From Nocardioides sp. Soil774 (GTDB taxonomy: Bacteria > Actinomycetota > Actinomycetes > Propionibacteriales > Nocardioidaceae): a DNA stretch of 64,000 nt. Below the pieces are notes generated by a model, which did no database searches, was not told the DNA's origin, and worked only from the letters and a program-made list of their open reading frames with translations. The stretch covers positions 293,185-357,184 of the forward strand of contig NZ_LMSM01000008.1 of NCBI RefSeq assembly GCF_001428125.1, written 5' to 3'. This document shows positions 63,433 to 64,000 of the stretch, one piece after another; within the stretch, counting starts at the first letter, position 1, and every line of letters begins with the position of its first letter. The position numbers and the translations under genes are program-made.

Positions 63433-64000
63433 ATGACGGAGCCGCCCCTGATCGAGCTGCGCGACGCGGCAGCCGAGCTCGGCGTGCACTACCAGACCGC
63501 CTACCGGTGGGTCCGCAGTGGACAGCTCCCCGCCACCATGGTCGCTGGGAAGTACGCCGTCAGCCGCGCCGACGTCGAGGAGCTGGCGGAACGCCGGACA
63601 CGCCCCCGGCCGGTCCCCGCCCCCGGCCCGCGACGCCTGGAGGGCCAGGCCGACCGCATGCACGACGCGCTGGTCTCCGGAGACGACGCCGCCGCCCGGA
63701 AGGTCGCACGCCGCCTCGTGGAGGAGGGGACGTCGGTCCAGGAGCTCATCACGCACGTCCTCAGCCCTCCGCTGCGGCGGATCGGTCAGTCCTGGCACGA
63801 CGGCGAGGTCCCGATCTGGGTGGAGCACCGCGCCTCGGCGGTCGTCGAGCGGGTCCTGGGAGAGCTCACTCCCTCGCCGCGCGGGCGCAGGCGCGGCACG
63901 GTGATGGTCGCGGCCGTCACCGGCGACCTGCACGCCTTGCCCACCGCGATGGCCGCCGCCGCACTCCGCGACGACAACTGGCGCGTCGAGCACCTCGGCG
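63433..64000 (+). CDS. CarH/LitR-type adenosylcobalamin photoreceptor repressor (partial)
   Basis: First 189 codons; runs off the right edge. N-terminal MerR-type HTH (about 7-52: LRDAAAELGVHYQTAYRWVRSGQL). Then the four-helix cobalamin cap with W121 and E131-H132: Trp-x9-Glu-His, the motif that distinguishes light-sensing CarH proteins, and the start of the Rossmann cobalamin-binding domain with GDLHALP (His167 of the D-x-H-x-x-G motif; the Gly is Pro here). In the dark, AdoCbl-bound CarH tetramers repress; light breaks the Co-C bond and releases DNA. It is divergent from the rhodopsin gene. Direct target by position: rhodopsin and itself (inference). Confidence 0.85.
   Translation, partial: MTEPPLIELRDAAAELGVHYQTAYRWVRSGQLPATMVAGKYAVSRADVEELAERRTRPRPVPAPGPRRLEGQADRMHDALVSGDDAAARKVARRLVEEGTSVQELITHVLSPPLRRIGQSWHDGEVPIWVEHRASAVVERVLGELTPSPRGRRRGTVMVAAVTGDLHALPTAMAAAALRDDNWRVEHLG

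Overview
The window is very GC-rich (roughly 70 % by eye) and carries an actinobacterial chromosome-origin neighbourhood, most consistent with a Nocardioides-type organism (genus is inference). Evidence: dnaA-dnaN-gnd-recF-DUF721-gyrB-gyrA-DUF3566-tRNA-Ile-tRNA-Ala to the right of the origin; rpmH-rnpA-yidD-yidC-khpB-rsmG-parA-parB to the left; Actinobacteria-type families (DUF6049, DUF3566, DLW-39, class F sortase, actinobacterial Ino1); and many genes whose start codon lies about 7 nt after a TAnnnT -10 element (leaderless transcription).

Layout. 1-168: 5' end of dnaB. 169-675: spacer with three perfect DnaA boxes. 676-7563: leftward metal-transport block, CbiMNQO cobalt/nickel uptake behind a Nur-like palindrome, preceded by a DUF4331 / TPR / NicO efflux cluster. 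7767-10308: MATE exporter and a secreted protein. 10373-12153: rpsF-ssb-rpsR-rplI operon. 12369-16331: Ser/Thr kinase-AP endonuclease pair and a sortase with its likely substrate. 16332-23915: FemX, a racemase-like protein, a membrane glycosyltransferase, a class A PBP, a PadR regulator and inositol-phosphate synthase (ino1). 24079-29209: M6 protease, TetR regulator and a dinucleotide-binding oxidoreductase, probably a lineage-specific insertion. 29220-42438: pcnA, DUF6049, murJ, a pseudokinase, an ECF sigma/anti-sigma pair, trxB, trxA, GNAT, aminotransferase, acyltransferase. 42591-54070: segregation and origin genes with three parS sites, oriC between dnaA and dnaN. 54348-60286: gyrase, DUF3566, two tRNAs and the tiny DLW-39 gene.

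60306-64000 is accessory: a secreted protein, a LysE exporter, an NTF2-like protein, a proton-pump-type rhodopsin with the glycine that permits carotenoid-antenna binding, and, divergently, the start of a CarH/LitR-type B12 photoreceptor repressor. Four 10-bp-spaced direct repeats lie over the predicted rhodopsin promoter. This is the strongest candidate for a little-described system: a light-harvesting pump whose expression may itself be switched by light through adenosylcobalamin.

Major replication, translation and envelope genes generally point away from oriC, so they are co-directional with the forks. From memory, the gene order resembles Streptomyces, with the rpsF-dnaB block on the same side of the origin as parAB.
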